Source of the DNA: Klebsiella terrigena
GTDB lineage: Bacteria > Pseudomonadota > Gammaproteobacteria > Enterobacterales > Enterobacteriaceae
Direction of reading: 5' to 3'
NCBI RefSeq assembly: GCF_006539725.1
Contig: NZ_BJNO01000033.1
Location: 1-34,997 of the forward strand
DNA length: 34,997 nt
Shown here piece by piece: positions 1-7,048 of this stretch; within the stretch, counting starts at the first letter, position 1; each line of letters starts with the position of its first letter. Below the pieces are notes generated by a model. It saw nothing but the letters and a program-made list of their open reading frames with translations, was not told the DNA's origin and searched no databases. Both the position numbers and the translations under genes were made by a program.

Positions 1-37
1 CATGAAAAGAGCGCGGCTTAGCGGCCAGCTTCAACTC
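1..37 (+). ncRNA. rnpB: RNase P RNA (M1 RNA), 3' end only
   Basis: The first ~37 bases match the 3' end of enterobacterial RNase P RNA, the catalytic RNA that trims tRNA 5' leaders. The E. coli M1 RNA ends with a CGGCTTATCGGTCAG segment; here the matching stretch is CGGCTTAGCGGCCAG (14-28), followed by CTTCAACT. A standard terminator follows directly, as in E. coli. A second copy of the same end downstream (98-178) preserves the upstream M1 motif AATGACTGTCCACGAC, which confirms the identity. The body of the gene lies outside the window. The mature 3' end is put near base 36 by analogy only. Confidence 0.85.
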
Positions 38-43
38 TTCAGA

Positions 44-69
44 AAACCCCGCTTCGGCGGGGTTTTTGC
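44..69 (+). terminator. rnpB intrinsic terminator
   Basis: ACCCCGC, loop TTCG, GCGGGGT, then a T run: a short GC stem with a UUCG tetraloop. It has the same form as the E. coli rnpB terminator and sits just after the M1 RNA end. Confidence 0.9.
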
Positions 70-97
70 TTTCTGCGCAAAGGATTAGGCAGAAAGA

Positions 98-178
98 AAA
101 GGATGGGGCAGAAAGAGCGAATGACTGTCCACGACGCTCTTCATGGAAAGAACGCGGCTTAGCGGCCAGCTTCAACTC
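98..178 (+). repeat. Degenerate second copy of the rnpB 3' end
   Basis: Bases 142-178 repeat bases 1-37 at an offset of 141 with two mismatches. The preceding bases (about 98-141) contain GGGGCAGAAAGAG and AATGACTGTCCACGAC, which belong to the 3' part of M1 RNA. E. coli carries comparable tandem repeats of the rnpB 3' end after the gene. Here the second copy is not followed by a terminator: the sequence diverges at base 179. Confidence 0.8.
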
Positions 179-453
179 ATTCGACACGCCATGACCTGCA
201 GCTTTAATTTGGCACCGCGCCGGCGTGATATTATTCTTCACCGCGGGCCGCCGGGATATATAACGGATGGCGCGGGTTGTATAAAATTAAACATTTTTAT
301 TGCTGTTTTTGATGGCGCGCTCGGGGATACTGTCTGGCTTAGTATTGGCGTGTTTTATCCATTTTATCTACTGTCCCTGACAGGTGCTTTGCACTATTAA
401 GTACTAATGGATGGCATATTAATTTTTCTTAGCCTGAGTCCGGAGTGCTTATT
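179..453. other. Intergenic: leader region of the MscS-family gene
   Basis: No gene is supported here. The stretch becomes AT-rich towards the downstream gene, with TTGCAC near 381-386 and AT-rich -10-like hexamers near 405-425, but I cannot fix a promoter. The only open frame (143-400) begins inside the rnpB repeat, has no ribosome-binding site and resembles no protein I know. Confidence 0.5.
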
Positions 454-1326
454 ATGAAAGACTTTGTTTTATTCCCACAGGTTAAAAACGCAATTGCATG
501 GCTGGAAGGTCATGGCGATACGATTATGCAGTTTGGCTGGAATATTGCGGCCGCGGTTATTTTACTCTTTGTGGGTAAACTGGTTTCTAAATTATTATCA
601 AAGACTATCGAAAGGCTCCTGTTGCGCAGAAACGTCGACGCGACGGTGGTTCATTTCTTCGCGGCGATCGTTCGCTATATTACGATGGCGTTTGCCATCG
701 TGGCGGCGCTGGGAAGAGTCGGTATCGAAACCTCGTCGATTATTGCCGTTATTGGCGCAGCTGGCCTGGCGATTGGCCTTGCGCTGCAGGGGTCGCTGTC
801 GAACTTTGCCGCCGGCGTGCTGCTGGTCACGCTACGCCCCTTCCGCGCGGGTAACTTTGTCCAGGTTGGCGCGGTGTCCGGGGTTGTGCAAACGGTTCAC
901 GTTTTCTCAACGACGCTGCTCACCGTTGATAATAAAGAAGTGGTGATCCCCAACGGCAAAATCATTGCCGACAGCATCGTGAACTACTCCCGTCATCCGT
1001 ATCGTCGTATCGATCTGCTGCTGGGCGTGGCGTATCAAAGCCGCATTGCGGAGGTCAAAAACGTTATTCAGAACGTTGTTGATAAAGAGTCGCGTATTGA
1101 TAAATCCCGCGGCACGACGGTGCGCCTTATTGAGCTCGGGCCGTCAACGCTTAACTTCACCGTCCGCGTGTGGGTGAAAAACGTTGAATACTGGGATACC
1201 TATTTCGATCTGCTGGAGACCATTAAAGAGTCGCTGGATGAGCATAATATTGTGCTGCCGGGCCCGAGGATGGATATTCAACTGGTGAATTCATCCCAGC
1301 AGGCGCTTATTCAGCGCGCGTCATAA
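454..1326 (+). CDS. MscS-family small-conductance mechanosensitive channel (MscS paralogue)
   Basis: A 290-residue inner-membrane channel that should open under membrane tension and release solutes on hypo-osmotic shock. Length and layout match E. coli MscS (286 aa): three N-terminal membrane helices (about 28-46, 65-88, 96-125), then the cytoplasmic beta and alpha/beta vestibule domains. TM3 keeps the Gly/Ala-rich pore helix GAAGLAIGLALQGSLSN at 101-117. The two pore-constricting leucines of E. coli MscS, L105 and L109, fall at identical numbers, as does Q112. The PNGKIIA motif is also present. The sequence is clearly diverged from E. coli MscS, so this is probably a paralogue and the orthologue should lie elsewhere. 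I chose ATG at 454 over the in-frame GTG at 445 because CGGAG (441-445) sits eight bases upstream and overlaps the GTG. Confidence 0.9.
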   Translation: MKDFVLFPQVKNAIAWLEGHGDTIMQFGWNIAAAVILLFVGKLVSKLLSKTIERLLLRRNVDATVVHFFAAIVRYITMAFAIVAALGRVGIETSSIIAVIGAAGLAIGLALQGSLSNFAAGVLLVTLRPFRAGNFVQVGAVSGVVQTVHVFSTTLLTVDNKEVVIPNGKIIADSIVNYSRHPYRRIDLLLGVAYQSRIAEVKNVIQNVVDKESRIDKSRGTTVRLIELGPSTLNFTVRVWVKNVEYWDTYFDLLETIKESLDEHNIVLPGPRMDIQLVNSSQQALIQRAS

Positions 1327-1355
1327 CCTCTCGCGCAGATAATAACAGCGGAAGC

Positions 1356-1385
1356 AGAGTCGGCCCCGGCAGGAGCCGATTTTTG
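1356..1385 (+). terminator. Terminator after the MscS-family gene
   Basis: TCGGC (1360-1364) pairs with GCCGA (1375-1379) around a ten-base loop and is followed by TTTTT. It lies about 30 bases after the channel gene's stop. The minus strand lacks a T run, so it probably serves only the plus-strand gene. Confidence 0.6.
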
Positions 1386-1388
1386 GCA

Positions 1389-1550
1389 TCAGGCGGCGTT
1401 TTCTTCATCCTGAAGTCGTATCTCCGCATCGGCGACGATAGCCTCCAGCTCGCTGAGCATCTCTTCGTAGCCAAAGCCGACGACGTGGGTTGTTTCCGGC
1501 AAGGTCGGCTGAATCGGCGATGCGGTCTTCTTCGGTTTCTTCTTACTCAC
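1389..1550 (-). CDS. yhaL: YhaL family small protein
   Basis: A 53-residue protein of unknown function that starts at a GTG. The N-terminal third is lysine-rich (SKKKPKKTA). The C-terminal half carries GFGYEEMLSELEAIVADAE, nearly the same as the matching part of E. coli YhaL (54 aa), which sits in the same place beside yhaK. GGAG lies seven bases upstream of the GTG on the minus strand. An ATG at 1563 just upstream is in another frame and reaches a stop after six codons. The acidic C-terminal half is likely helical and the protein should be soluble and cytoplasmic. It is only 24 bases downstream of yhaK and may be co-transcribed with it. Confidence 0.85.
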   Translation of the reverse strand: MSKKKPKKTASPIQPTLPETTHVVGFGYEEMLSELEAIVADAEIRLQDEENAA

Positions 1551-1574
1551 TGATAAGCTCCATGACTCCCGTTT

Positions 1575-2276
1575 TTACACCGGTAAATCTATCAGTAAAG
1601 CGCGCAAAGGCGTATCGGCAACGAGGGTAATGTTAGCTTCATCACGAATAAAGGCGCCATCGCCGCAGGTCAGCGCCTGCTTTTCCTCTTCATGCGCTAC
1701 GGCGTGCACGGTCCCGTGAATAGACTGCAGATAGGCGCGCGGTCCGTGAAGCTGCATGTTAATCCTCTCGCCTTTCGCCAGATCGAGATGATGGATCCAG
1801 ACCTGCTGGCGTAGCTGCAAACTATCCTGCGCGCCGTCCGGTGAAGCCAGCAGCTGCTGCGGACCCTCGGTGATACTCATCTTCTGTACCAGCGGATTTT
1901 CGCGCTCCGGGCAGGCATCCAGCCACAGCTGCATCCGCGTGAGCGAACAATCTTTACTCAGATTATGCTCGCTATAGCTGACGCCCGGCTGGGTCGAAAT
2001 CAGCAGCGCTTCGCCGGCTTTGGCCTGCACGTGGTTGCCGTCGCTATCGCGGTACTCCGCTTCCCCTTCCAGGATCAGGTTCAGGATATCGACCTTCGGG
2101 TAGGTGCGCGGCTGGAACGATGCGCCCGGTGCCAGAACTTCCTGGTTGAGCACGCGCAGGGAGGCGTAGCCTAACAGTTTAGGGTCGAAGTAGTGTCCAA
2201 AGGAAAAGGTGTAGCGGGCCTGCAGCCAGCCGAAATCTGCTTGTCCGCATTGTTTGGCTGTTCGGGTAGTAATCAT
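1575..2276 (-). CDS. yhaK: Pirin-like bicupin YhaK
   Basis: A 233-residue cytosolic bicupin, the same length as E. coli YhaK and very similar throughout. The N-terminal pirin cupin includes FSFGHYFDPKLLGYASLRVLN and TYPKVDILNLILEGEAEYRDS. The C-terminal cupin includes QLHGPRAYLQSIHG and DGAFIRDEANITL. E. coli YhaK is reported as a redox-sensitive pirin-like protein; its substrate is unknown to me. The start ATG is preceded by GAGAGGTC. The gene diverges from yhaJ across a 104-bp gap. In E. coli YhaJ regulates yhaK, and the promoter here resembles that of yqjF, the other YhaJ target. Confidence 0.95.
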   Translation of the reverse strand: MITTRTAKQCGQADFGWLQARYTFSFGHYFDPKLLGYASLRVLNQEVLAPGASFQPRTYPKVDILNLILEGEAEYRDSDGNHVQAKAGEALLISTQPGVSYSEHNLSKDCSLTRMQLWLDACPERENPLVQKMSITEGPQQLLASPDGAQDSLQLRQQVWIHHLDLAKGERINMQLHGPRAYLQSIHGTVHAVAHEEEKQALTCGDGAFIRDEANITLVADTPLRALLIDLPV

Positions 2277-2294
2277 TGTCTTGACCTCTCTTTA

Positions 2295-2335
2295 CACTAA
2301 AACAATGGTAAAGGTATGGACGCTGTATTGTTAGC
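2295..2335 (-). promoter_or_regulatory. Probable YhaJ-dependent yhaK promoter
   Basis: On the minus strand GCTAACAAT (2327-2335) contains a weak -35, TAACAA. Exactly 17 bases on is TACCAT, a -10-like hexamer, upstream of yhaK. The same GCTAACAAT with the same 17-bp spacing occurs before yqjF. A poor -35 overlapped by the motif fits activation by a LysR-type regulator. The assignment to YhaJ is inference from E. coli. Confidence 0.5.
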
Positions 2336-2380
2336 CAGATATTCTGCCCGGTATATTCAAATTTCCTGAATGAGAGTGCT

Positions 2381-3277
2381 ATGGCCAGAGAGAGAGCATT
2401 AACGCTGGAAGCGTTGCGCGTAATGGATGCGATCGACCGGCGCGGGAGCTTTGCCGCCGCGGCTGACGAGCTGGGACGCGTCCCTTCTGCACTCAGCTAC
2501 ACGATGCAAAAACTGGAAGAGGAGCTGGACGTGGTGCTGTTTGACCGCTCCGGTCATCGAACAAAATTCACCAACGTGGGCCGCATGCTGCTGGAGCGCG
2601 GACGGGTCCTGCTGGAGGCGGCGGATAAGCTCACCACCGATGCCGAAGCGCTGTCCCGCGGTTGGGAAACGCATCTGACCATCGTCACCGAAGCGCTGGT
2701 GCCGACCACCGATTTCTTCCCGCTGATTGAAAAGCTGGCGACCAAATCGAACACCCAGCTCTCGGTCATTACCGAAGTGCTCGCCGGCGCATGGGAGCGC
2801 CTGGAGCAGGGACGGGCGGATATCGTCGTTGCGCCGGATATGCATTTTCGCTCTTCGTCGGAAATTAACTCGCGTAAGCTCTATTCGGTGCTGAATGTCT
2901 ATGTTGCCGCGCCGAATCACCCTATTCATCAGGAGCCGGAGCCGCTTTCCGAAGTCACGCGGGTGAAGTATCGCGGCGTGGCGGTAGCGGATACCGCGCG
3001 TGAGCGTCCGGTGCTGACGGTGCAGCTGCTCGACAAGCAGCCGCGTTTAACGGTCAGCACCATTGAAGATAAGCGCCAGGCGCTGCTGGCAGGGCTGGGA
3101 GTGGCGACCATGCCCTATCCGCTGGTGGAGCAGGATATTGCCGAAGGGCGCTTACGGGTTGTCAGCCCGGAATATACCAATGAGATTGACATTATTATGG
3201 CCTGGCGCCGCGATAGCATGGGCGAGGCCAAATCCTGGTGCCTGCGGGAAATTCCCAGACTGTTTACCGGGAAGTAA
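2381..3277 (+). CDS. yhaJ: LysR-family transcriptional regulator YhaJ
   Basis: A 298-residue LysR-type regulator, the same length as E. coli YhaJ. The N-terminal winged helix-turn-helix spans about 1-60 (RRGSFAAAADELGRVPSALS) and is followed by the linker helix and a periplasmic-binding-like effector domain (about 90-295). In E. coli YhaJ activates yqjF and yhaK in response to breakdown products of nitroaromatics such as 2,4-dinitrotoluene, and it also influences virulence genes in pathogenic strains. Both known targets, yhaK and yqjF, are in this window. The ATG follows GAGAG and the gene diverges from yhaK, so it may also regulate itself from the shared intergenic region. Confidence 0.95.
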   Translation: MARERALTLEALRVMDAIDRRGSFAAAADELGRVPSALSYTMQKLEEELDVVLFDRSGHRTKFTNVGRMLLERGRVLLEAADKLTTDAEALSRGWETHLTIVTEALVPTTDFFPLIEKLATKSNTQLSVITEVLAGAWERLEQGRADIVVAPDMHFRSSSEINSRKLYSVLNVYVAAPNHPIHQEPEPLSEVTRVKYRGVAVADTARERPVLTVQLLDKQPRLTVSTIEDKRQALLAGLGVATMPYPLVEQDIAEGRLRVVSPEYTNEIDIIMAWRRDSMGEAKSWCLREIPRLFTGK

Positions 3278-3286
3278 ATCAGCGCT

Positions 3287-3310
3287 GCGCACCGCGCGAA
3301 GGCGGTGCGC
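3287..3310. terminator. Hairpin between convergent yhaJ and yhaH
   Basis: GCGCACCGC (3287-3295) and GCGGTGCGC (3302-3310) form a perfect 9-bp stem with a six-base loop between two convergent genes. No T run follows on either strand, so it is a weak candidate for an intrinsic terminator or an mRNA-end stabiliser. Confidence 0.45.
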
Positions 3311-3318
3311 ATAATGAG

Positions 3319-3684
3319 CTATGAAAGGGGTTTAGGGTCGGGTCCGAAGCGGTTATTTCCGGGCGTTCCGCTTTGGCAATTGAAGACCAGAATCGCCAGC
3401 CAGCCGATGACCGGGATCAGCAGCAGCAGTAGCCACCACGCCGAACGGTCCGTGTCGTGCAAACGCCGAAACTGCACCGCCCACCATGGCAAAAAGATCA
3501 GCACGCCGTAAATCGTCGTCAGGATGCCTTCACCCCCCGCTCGCTGCCAGCCCAGCATTTTATCGATAATGCTGAGCACGCCGGTGAGGATGATATTGAC
3601 CAGAATAAACATCCAGTACTCTTTACGACGGGCGCGACCGCCAAAGCCAATATAGTTTCTTATTACCTGTAGATACCAGTCCAT
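3319..3684 (-). CDS. yhaH: DUF805 inner-membrane protein YhaH
   Basis: A 121-residue membrane protein of the DUF805 family, matching E. coli YhaH in length and sequence (MDWYL start; GRARRKEYWMF, PWWAVQFRRLHDTDRSAWW and FNCQSGTPGNNRFGPDP motifs). Hydrophobic segments lie at about 24-44, 58-78 and 85-104. The arginine-rich stretches between them are typical of the family and should face the cytoplasm. Its function is unknown. An in-frame ATG at 3708 would add eight residues, but 3684 matches the E. coli protein. It lies downstream of yqjG on the same strand, 126 bases away. Confidence 0.9.
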   Translation of the reverse strand: MDWYLQVIRNYIGFGGRARRKEYWMFILVNIILTGVLSIIDKMLGWQRAGGEGILTTIYGVLIFLPWWAVQFRRLHDTDRSAWWLLLLLIPVIGWLAILVFNCQSGTPGNNRFGPDPKPLS

Positions 3685-3810
3685 GTCTATGCCTCGATTA
3701 GCCGTCAATCACTTGTTTTTAAAGCGATCGTAATAAGAATAGACGGGAATGAAAGGCGGGTAAATATCGCGGCTGTGAAATTTCAGGCGCCGCTGGGGGC
3801 GCCCGATATA

Positions 3811-4797
3811 TCAGCGGAAAAGAAGGTCACGGCCGTGCGGCTCGTGCAGATCCTGCTGCGGACCGACGGAGATAATTCCGGTCGGGTTGATGGTTTTATG
3901 GCTGCGGTAGTAGTGGTTGCGAATATGGCCAAAATCGACGGTCTCGGCAATGCCCGGCATCTGATAGATATCGCGCAGGAAGCCGTACAAATTTGGGTAA
4001 TCGCTGATGCGCCGCTGGTCGCACTTAAAGTGGGTGACATACACCGGGTCGAAGCGCACGAGGGTGGTCCACAGACGAATATCGGCTTCGGTTAGCTGGC
4101 TGCCCGTCAGGTAACGGTGCTGGCCGAGGATCTGCTCCAGGCGTTCCAGCGAAGCAAATACGCCATCAACGGCTTCATCATAAGCCTGCTGGCTGGTGGC
4201 GAACCCGGCTTTATAAACGCCGTTATTCACGCTGTCGTAAATCCAGCCGTTCAGCTCATCGATGTTCTCGCGCAATGCAGGCGGGTAGTAATCGCCGGCG
4301 GTTGCCCCCAGCCCGTCGAAGGCGGTATTGAACATACGAATAATTTCAGCTGACTCGTTGCTGACGATAGTTTGCAGCTTCTTATCCCACAGGACCGGCA
4401 CCGTCACTCTCCCGGTATATTGCGGGTCGGCATGCAGATAGAGCTGGTAGAGAAACTGGTGCTGATACAGCGTATCGCCGGTGGCGTCCGGGAAGCTGCT
4501 ATCGAACGTCCAGCCGTTCTCGAACATCAGGGGATTGACGACCGAGACGGAGATAAATGGCTCCAGGCCTTTTAGCTTGCGCAGAATCAGGGTGCGATGC
4601 GCCCAGGGGCAGGCGAGGGAGACGTACAGATGATAGCGATCTTTTTCGGCAGCAAAGCCGCCATCGCCGCTCGGTCCGGGTGCGCCATCGGCGGTCAGCC
4701 AGTTACGGAAGGCCGAAACGGAACGCTTGAATCGTCCTCCGGTGGATTTGGTGTCATACCAGGTATCGTGCCAGACGCCGTCGACTAATTGTCCCAT
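3811..4797 (-). CDS. yqjG: Glutathionyl-hydroquinone reductase YqjG (Xi-class GST)
   Basis: A 328-residue cytosolic enzyme of the Xi-class glutathione transferase / ECM4 family. It removes glutathione from glutathionyl-hydroquinones. The thioredoxin-fold domain carries the Xi-class motif CPWAH with catalytic Cys63. The all-helical domain follows (GSQLTEADIRLWTTLVRFD). Length equals E. coli YqjG. A very strong ribosome-binding site, GGAGG, lies seven bases before the ATG. It sits downstream of yqjF, a DoxX-family protein; in other bacteria DoxX and glutathione transferases occur together in quinone and thiol redox. A terminator hairpin separates the two genes, so yqjG needs read-through or its own promoter. 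Confidence 0.95.
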   Translation of the reverse strand: MGQLVDGVWHDTWYDTKSTGGRFKRSVSAFRNWLTADGAPGPSGDGGFAAEKDRYHLYVSLACPWAHRTLILRKLKGLEPFISVSVVNPLMFENGWTFDSSFPDATGDTLYQHQFLYQLYLHADPQYTGRVTVPVLWDKKLQTIVSNESAEIIRMFNTAFDGLGATAGDYYPPALRENIDELNGWIYDSVNNGVYKAGFATSQQAYDEAVDGVFASLERLEQILGQHRYLTGSQLTEADIRLWTTLVRFDPVYVTHFKCDQRRISDYPNLYGFLRDIYQMPGIAETVDFGHIRNHYYRSHKTINPTGIISVGPQQDLHEPHGRDLLFR

Positions 4798-4824
4798 CGT
4801 TTCCTCCTTCAGACTGTAGATAGC

Positions 4825-4853
4825 AAAAGCGAGGAGATATCTCCTCGCTTTTT
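4825..4853. terminator. Bidirectional terminator between yqjF and yqjG
   Basis: A perfect palindrome, AAAAGCGAGGAGAT and its complement, with A and T tracts on both sides. It lies 18 bases after the yqjF stop and 27 bases before the yqjG start. Confidence 0.85.
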
Positions 4854-4870
4854 GATTCAGTATAGTGTGC

Positions 4871-5263
4871 TTACCACTTTTTATTCAGCACGCGGTCGAT
4901 GCTGAATGCGCCTGGACCGGTGATAGCCAGCAGCAGGAAGCCGCCTGCGATGGTCAGGTTTTTCATGAACATCAGCGAGTTCACGCCTTCAGCAAAGTTG
5001 CTGTGGAACAGGAACGCGGTCAGCAGGGTAAAACCGGCGGTGAACAGCGCGGTCGTACGGGTCAGGAAGCCGAACAGGATGGCCAGGCCGCCGCCGAACT
5101 CAAGCAGAATGGTTAACGGCAGTAATGCACCCGGGACGCCCATGGCTTCCATGTATTGCTGAGTGCCTGCATACCCGGTGATTTTTCCCCAGCCTGCGGT
5201 AATAAACAGGATTGGCATCAGGATACGTGCTACCAGTACACCAACATCTTCTAATTTTTTCAT
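4871..5263 (-). CDS. yqjF: DoxX-family inner-membrane protein YqjF
   Basis: A 130-residue membrane protein of the DoxX family, the same length as E. coli YqjF and nearly identical. Four hydrophobic helices are visible (about 8-25, 45-65, 70-88, 100-118), with LARILMPILFITAGWGKITG at the start and LLEFGGGLAILFGFLTR in the second helix. DoxX proteins are linked to redox and thiol stress, but the reaction is not settled. In E. coli the yqjF promoter responds strongly to 2,4-dinitrotoluene products through YhaJ and has been used as a reporter. The promoter here carries the motif shared with yhaK. Confidence 0.93.
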   Translation of the reverse strand: MKKLEDVGVLVARILMPILFITAGWGKITGYAGTQQYMEAMGVPGALLPLTILLEFGGGLAILFGFLTRTTALFTAGFTLLTAFLFHSNFAEGVNSLMFMKNLTIAGGFLLLAITGPGAFSIDRVLNKKW

Positions 5264-5345
5264 TTCTTACTCCAGAAAACCCAAAGGGCGGCGGTTTTGT
5301 TTTTTGGTGCAATCCTGCGTAGTTACGCGGGGTTGCTGTCGATGG

Positions 5346-5381
5346 AGTGAATATTAGCGAGACGTTGAGGGAATTGTTAGC
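5346..5381 (-). promoter_or_regulatory. Probable YhaJ-dependent yqjF promoter
   Basis: On the minus strand GCTAACAAT (5373-5381) contains TAACAA in the -35 position. After exactly 17 bases comes TAATAT (-10, 5350-5355). The element and spacing match the yhaK promoter. That it binds YhaJ is inferred from E. coli, where yqjF is a YhaJ target. Confidence 0.55.
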
Positions 5382-5436
5382 AAGGAAAACTGTAGATCTT
5401 CATCAAGAATTCTGAGTAACTGCCCGGGAGACAGGC

Positions 5437-5462
5437 AAATAAAAGGACCGGTTAAGGTCCTG
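5437..5462 (-). terminator. Terminator after yqjK
   Basis: On the minus strand AGGACC, loop TTAACC, GGTCCT, then TTTATTT. It lies about 37 bases beyond the yqjK stop and ends the yqjC-D-E-K unit before the yqjF promoter. Confidence 0.8.
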
Positions 5463-5498
5463 AGAACAAAGCAGGTGGGGGAACTCAGCGCGGTGTGC

Positions 5499-5795
5499 CT
5501 AGCGCGATGATTGCTGGCGCAGCAGGCCTTTAACCATGCGCCAGGTACTCCAGACGCCGACGCCGCGCCGGGTCCAGCGCATAAGAAAGCGCGGGTGGCG
5601 AACGGACCAGATGGCCATCACGCCGCTGCCGACCAGCGCCCACGAGCGCAGGTTTTGCAGCGTCAGCCAGCCCCGGTCGAGCGGGGCGGTGGCTGCCAGC
5701 CAGTCGCGGCGGCCGGCGGTTAAATCCAGCCGCTGCTGCTGGATCTGGCGCAGCAGAAGCGTCTTGCGCCGCTCACGTTCCTGTTGACTGCTCAC
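5499..5795 (-). CDS. yqjK: YqjK family protein
   Basis: A 98-residue basic protein close in length to E. coli YqjK (99 aa). The N-terminal part is charged and helical (QERERRKTLLLRQIQQQRLD, about 5-24). One hydrophobic stretch at about 52-63 (WALVGSGVMAIW) is followed by an arginine-rich C-terminus. Its function is unknown. It starts two bases after the yqjE stop and is clearly in one operon with yqjD and yqjE, whose E. coli products are associated with the inner membrane; YqjD also binds ribosomes. Membrane association is plausible but not shown. Confidence 0.9.
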   Translation of the reverse strand: MSSQQERERRKTLLLRQIQQQRLDLTAGRRDWLAATAPLDRGWLTLQNLRSWALVGSGVMAIWSVRHPRFLMRWTRRGVGVWSTWRMVKGLLRQQSSR

Positions 5796-5797
5796 GG

Positions 5798-6190
5798 TTA
5801 ATCATCCTCCAGCAGCGCTCTGTCGTTAGCCAGCTCCGTGCGGGTATGGCGCAGGAACGTCGAACGCCGGGCCTTGCGTAGCGTCCAGATACCGCCGATC
5901 AGCGAAGCGAGCAGCAGCACGACGGTGGTGGCGATCATGACGTTCAGGCGATACTGCGGATCGACGGCCCAGATAATGAGCACCAGCAGGCTCATCAAGC
6001 CGAACGCGGCGAACAGCAGGGTCAGCCCCAGCATCAGGAACAGCTGGAAGAGGTTAGCCTTCTCTTCTTCCAGCTCCACGACCACCAGACGCAGACGCGT
6101 TTCCACCATTTCAACCAGCAGCGATACGATGCGCTGGCCGATGCCGAAAACGCTCTGACCCGGTCCTTGCGTGCGTTGAGAGTCCGCCAT
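5798..6190 (-). CDS. yqjE: Phage-holin-family inner-membrane protein YqjE
   Basis: A 130-residue protein of the YqjE / putative Actinobacterial holin-X family (E. coli YqjE is 134 aa). An N-terminal amphipathic segment (GIGQRIVSLLVEMVETRLRL) leads into two membrane helices at about 48-74 and 84-104. A basic and acidic tail follows (RTELANDRALLEDD). In E. coli it is a paralogue-type partner of YqjD, expressed in stationary phase. I chose ATG at 6190 because it matches the E. coli start (MAD) and lies two bases after the yqjD stop; a longer frame to 6259 would overlap yqjD. Despite the Pfam name there is no evidence that it causes lysis. Confidence 0.92.
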   Translation of the reverse strand: MADSQRTQGPGQSVFGIGQRIVSLLVEMVETRLRLVVVELEEEKANLFQLFLMLGLTLLFAAFGLMSLLVLIIWAVDPQYRLNVMIATTVVLLLASLIGGIWTLRKARRSTFLRHTRTELANDRALLEDD

Positions 6191-6192
6191 AA

Positions 6193-6498
6193 TTAGCGAC
6201 GCGTCAGCAGGACACCCAGCACCAGCCCAACGGCTGCGCCAATACCTACGCCGGTCCACGGATTTTCGCGAACGTACTCATCGGCGCGCGCGGCGCTTTC
6301 ACGGGTCTGCCTGACGATGGCATCGCCGGTTTCACCCAGACGTACGCGGCTCTCTTTCAGCGCGCTTTCTGCTTTGCTACGCAGCTTGCCTATCTCTTCC
6401 TTCGATTTATCCGTGGAGGAGTTCAGCACTTCTTCCAGGGTATCAGCCAGAGTTTTCAGTTCTGCACGCAGGTCGTCTGCAACGTTATCTTTAGGCAT
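6193..6498 (-). CDS. yqjD: Membrane-anchored ribosome-binding protein YqjD (DUF883)
   Basis: A 101-residue DUF883/ElaB-YqjD-YgaM family protein, identical in length to E. coli YqjD. In E. coli YqjD binds 70S and 100S ribosomes through its N-terminal part and anchors them to the inner membrane in stationary phase under RpoS control. The charged helical N-terminal region (about 1-75) precedes RENPWTGVGIGAAVG and a single C-terminal membrane helix ending in RR, the typical C-tail anchor. It is the second gene of yqjC-D-E-K, 32 bases after yqjC. Confidence 0.95.
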   Translation of the reverse strand: MPKDNVADDLRAELKTLADTLEEVLNSSTDKSKEEIGKLRSKAESALKESRVRLGETGDAIVRQTRESAARADEYVRENPWTGVGIGAAVGLVLGVLLTRR

Positions 6499-6530
6499 CT
6501 TTCTCTCCTGTAGAGTGGTCCATATACATA

Positions 6531-6899
6531 CTAGTACTCACGTGACTCAAGCGCTTTCAGCTCTTGCTGCGCTTCATCAAGTTTATGCTGGCGCTTGCTG
6601 ATTTTCTCAGCATCGCCTTTCTGTTCGGCTTCGCGCAGATCGCGCTGACGTTCGCTAATCTCTTCCCGCTGCTTAGCGATTTTTTGCTGGTGATCGGCTT
6701 TGAGCTTACTGTCGCTACAGTGGGCCTGAACTTCACGCAGCGCCTTATTGAGGCCATCAATACGGTTCTGATTATGATGTTTCTCGGCATAGCTAATCTC
6801 CCGCTGGATATCCTGCTCTTTTTCCTGACAGGGGGAGATGGCAAAGGCGCTGGAGCTAAGCGAAGTTAAAACCAGGATCAAAGCGATGCGGTGTTTCAT
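6531..6899 (-). CDS. yqjC: Periplasmic DUF1090 protein YqjC
   Basis: A 122-residue exported protein, the same length as E. coli YqjC. The signal peptide is clear: MKHR, a hydrophobic core, then SSAFA with cleavage expected after residue 20. The mature part has two cysteines (PCQEKEQDI and QAHCSDSKLK) that could form a disulfide. A long charged coiled-coil region follows (about 65-115, with REEISERQRDLREAEQ). Its function is unknown; the family is DUF1090. It is the first gene of the yqjC-D-E-K run. Confidence 0.92.
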   Translation of the reverse strand: MKHRIALILVLTSLSSSAFAISPCQEKEQDIQREISYAEKHHNQNRIDGLNKALREVQAHCSDSKLKADHQQKIAKQREEISERQRDLREAEQKGDAEKISKRQHKLDEAQQELKALESREY

Positions 6900-7048
6900 G
6901 GATGCTACCTTCCATTGTGTGAGGGCATATCCGTAGGATAGACCCGATCCAGTTGATTAACGTCAGCCCGGTGGCTCCCGCAGTCTTAAGCATAGTAAGG
7001 AAAACAGGAAATCACCAAACTGCGTGAAAATATTCAGAATTTTGGAAA

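Noticed and set aside
143..400. An 85-codon plus-strand frame upstream of the MscS-family gene
   Set aside because: It begins inside the duplicated rnpB end, has no ribosome-binding site and no likeness to known proteins.
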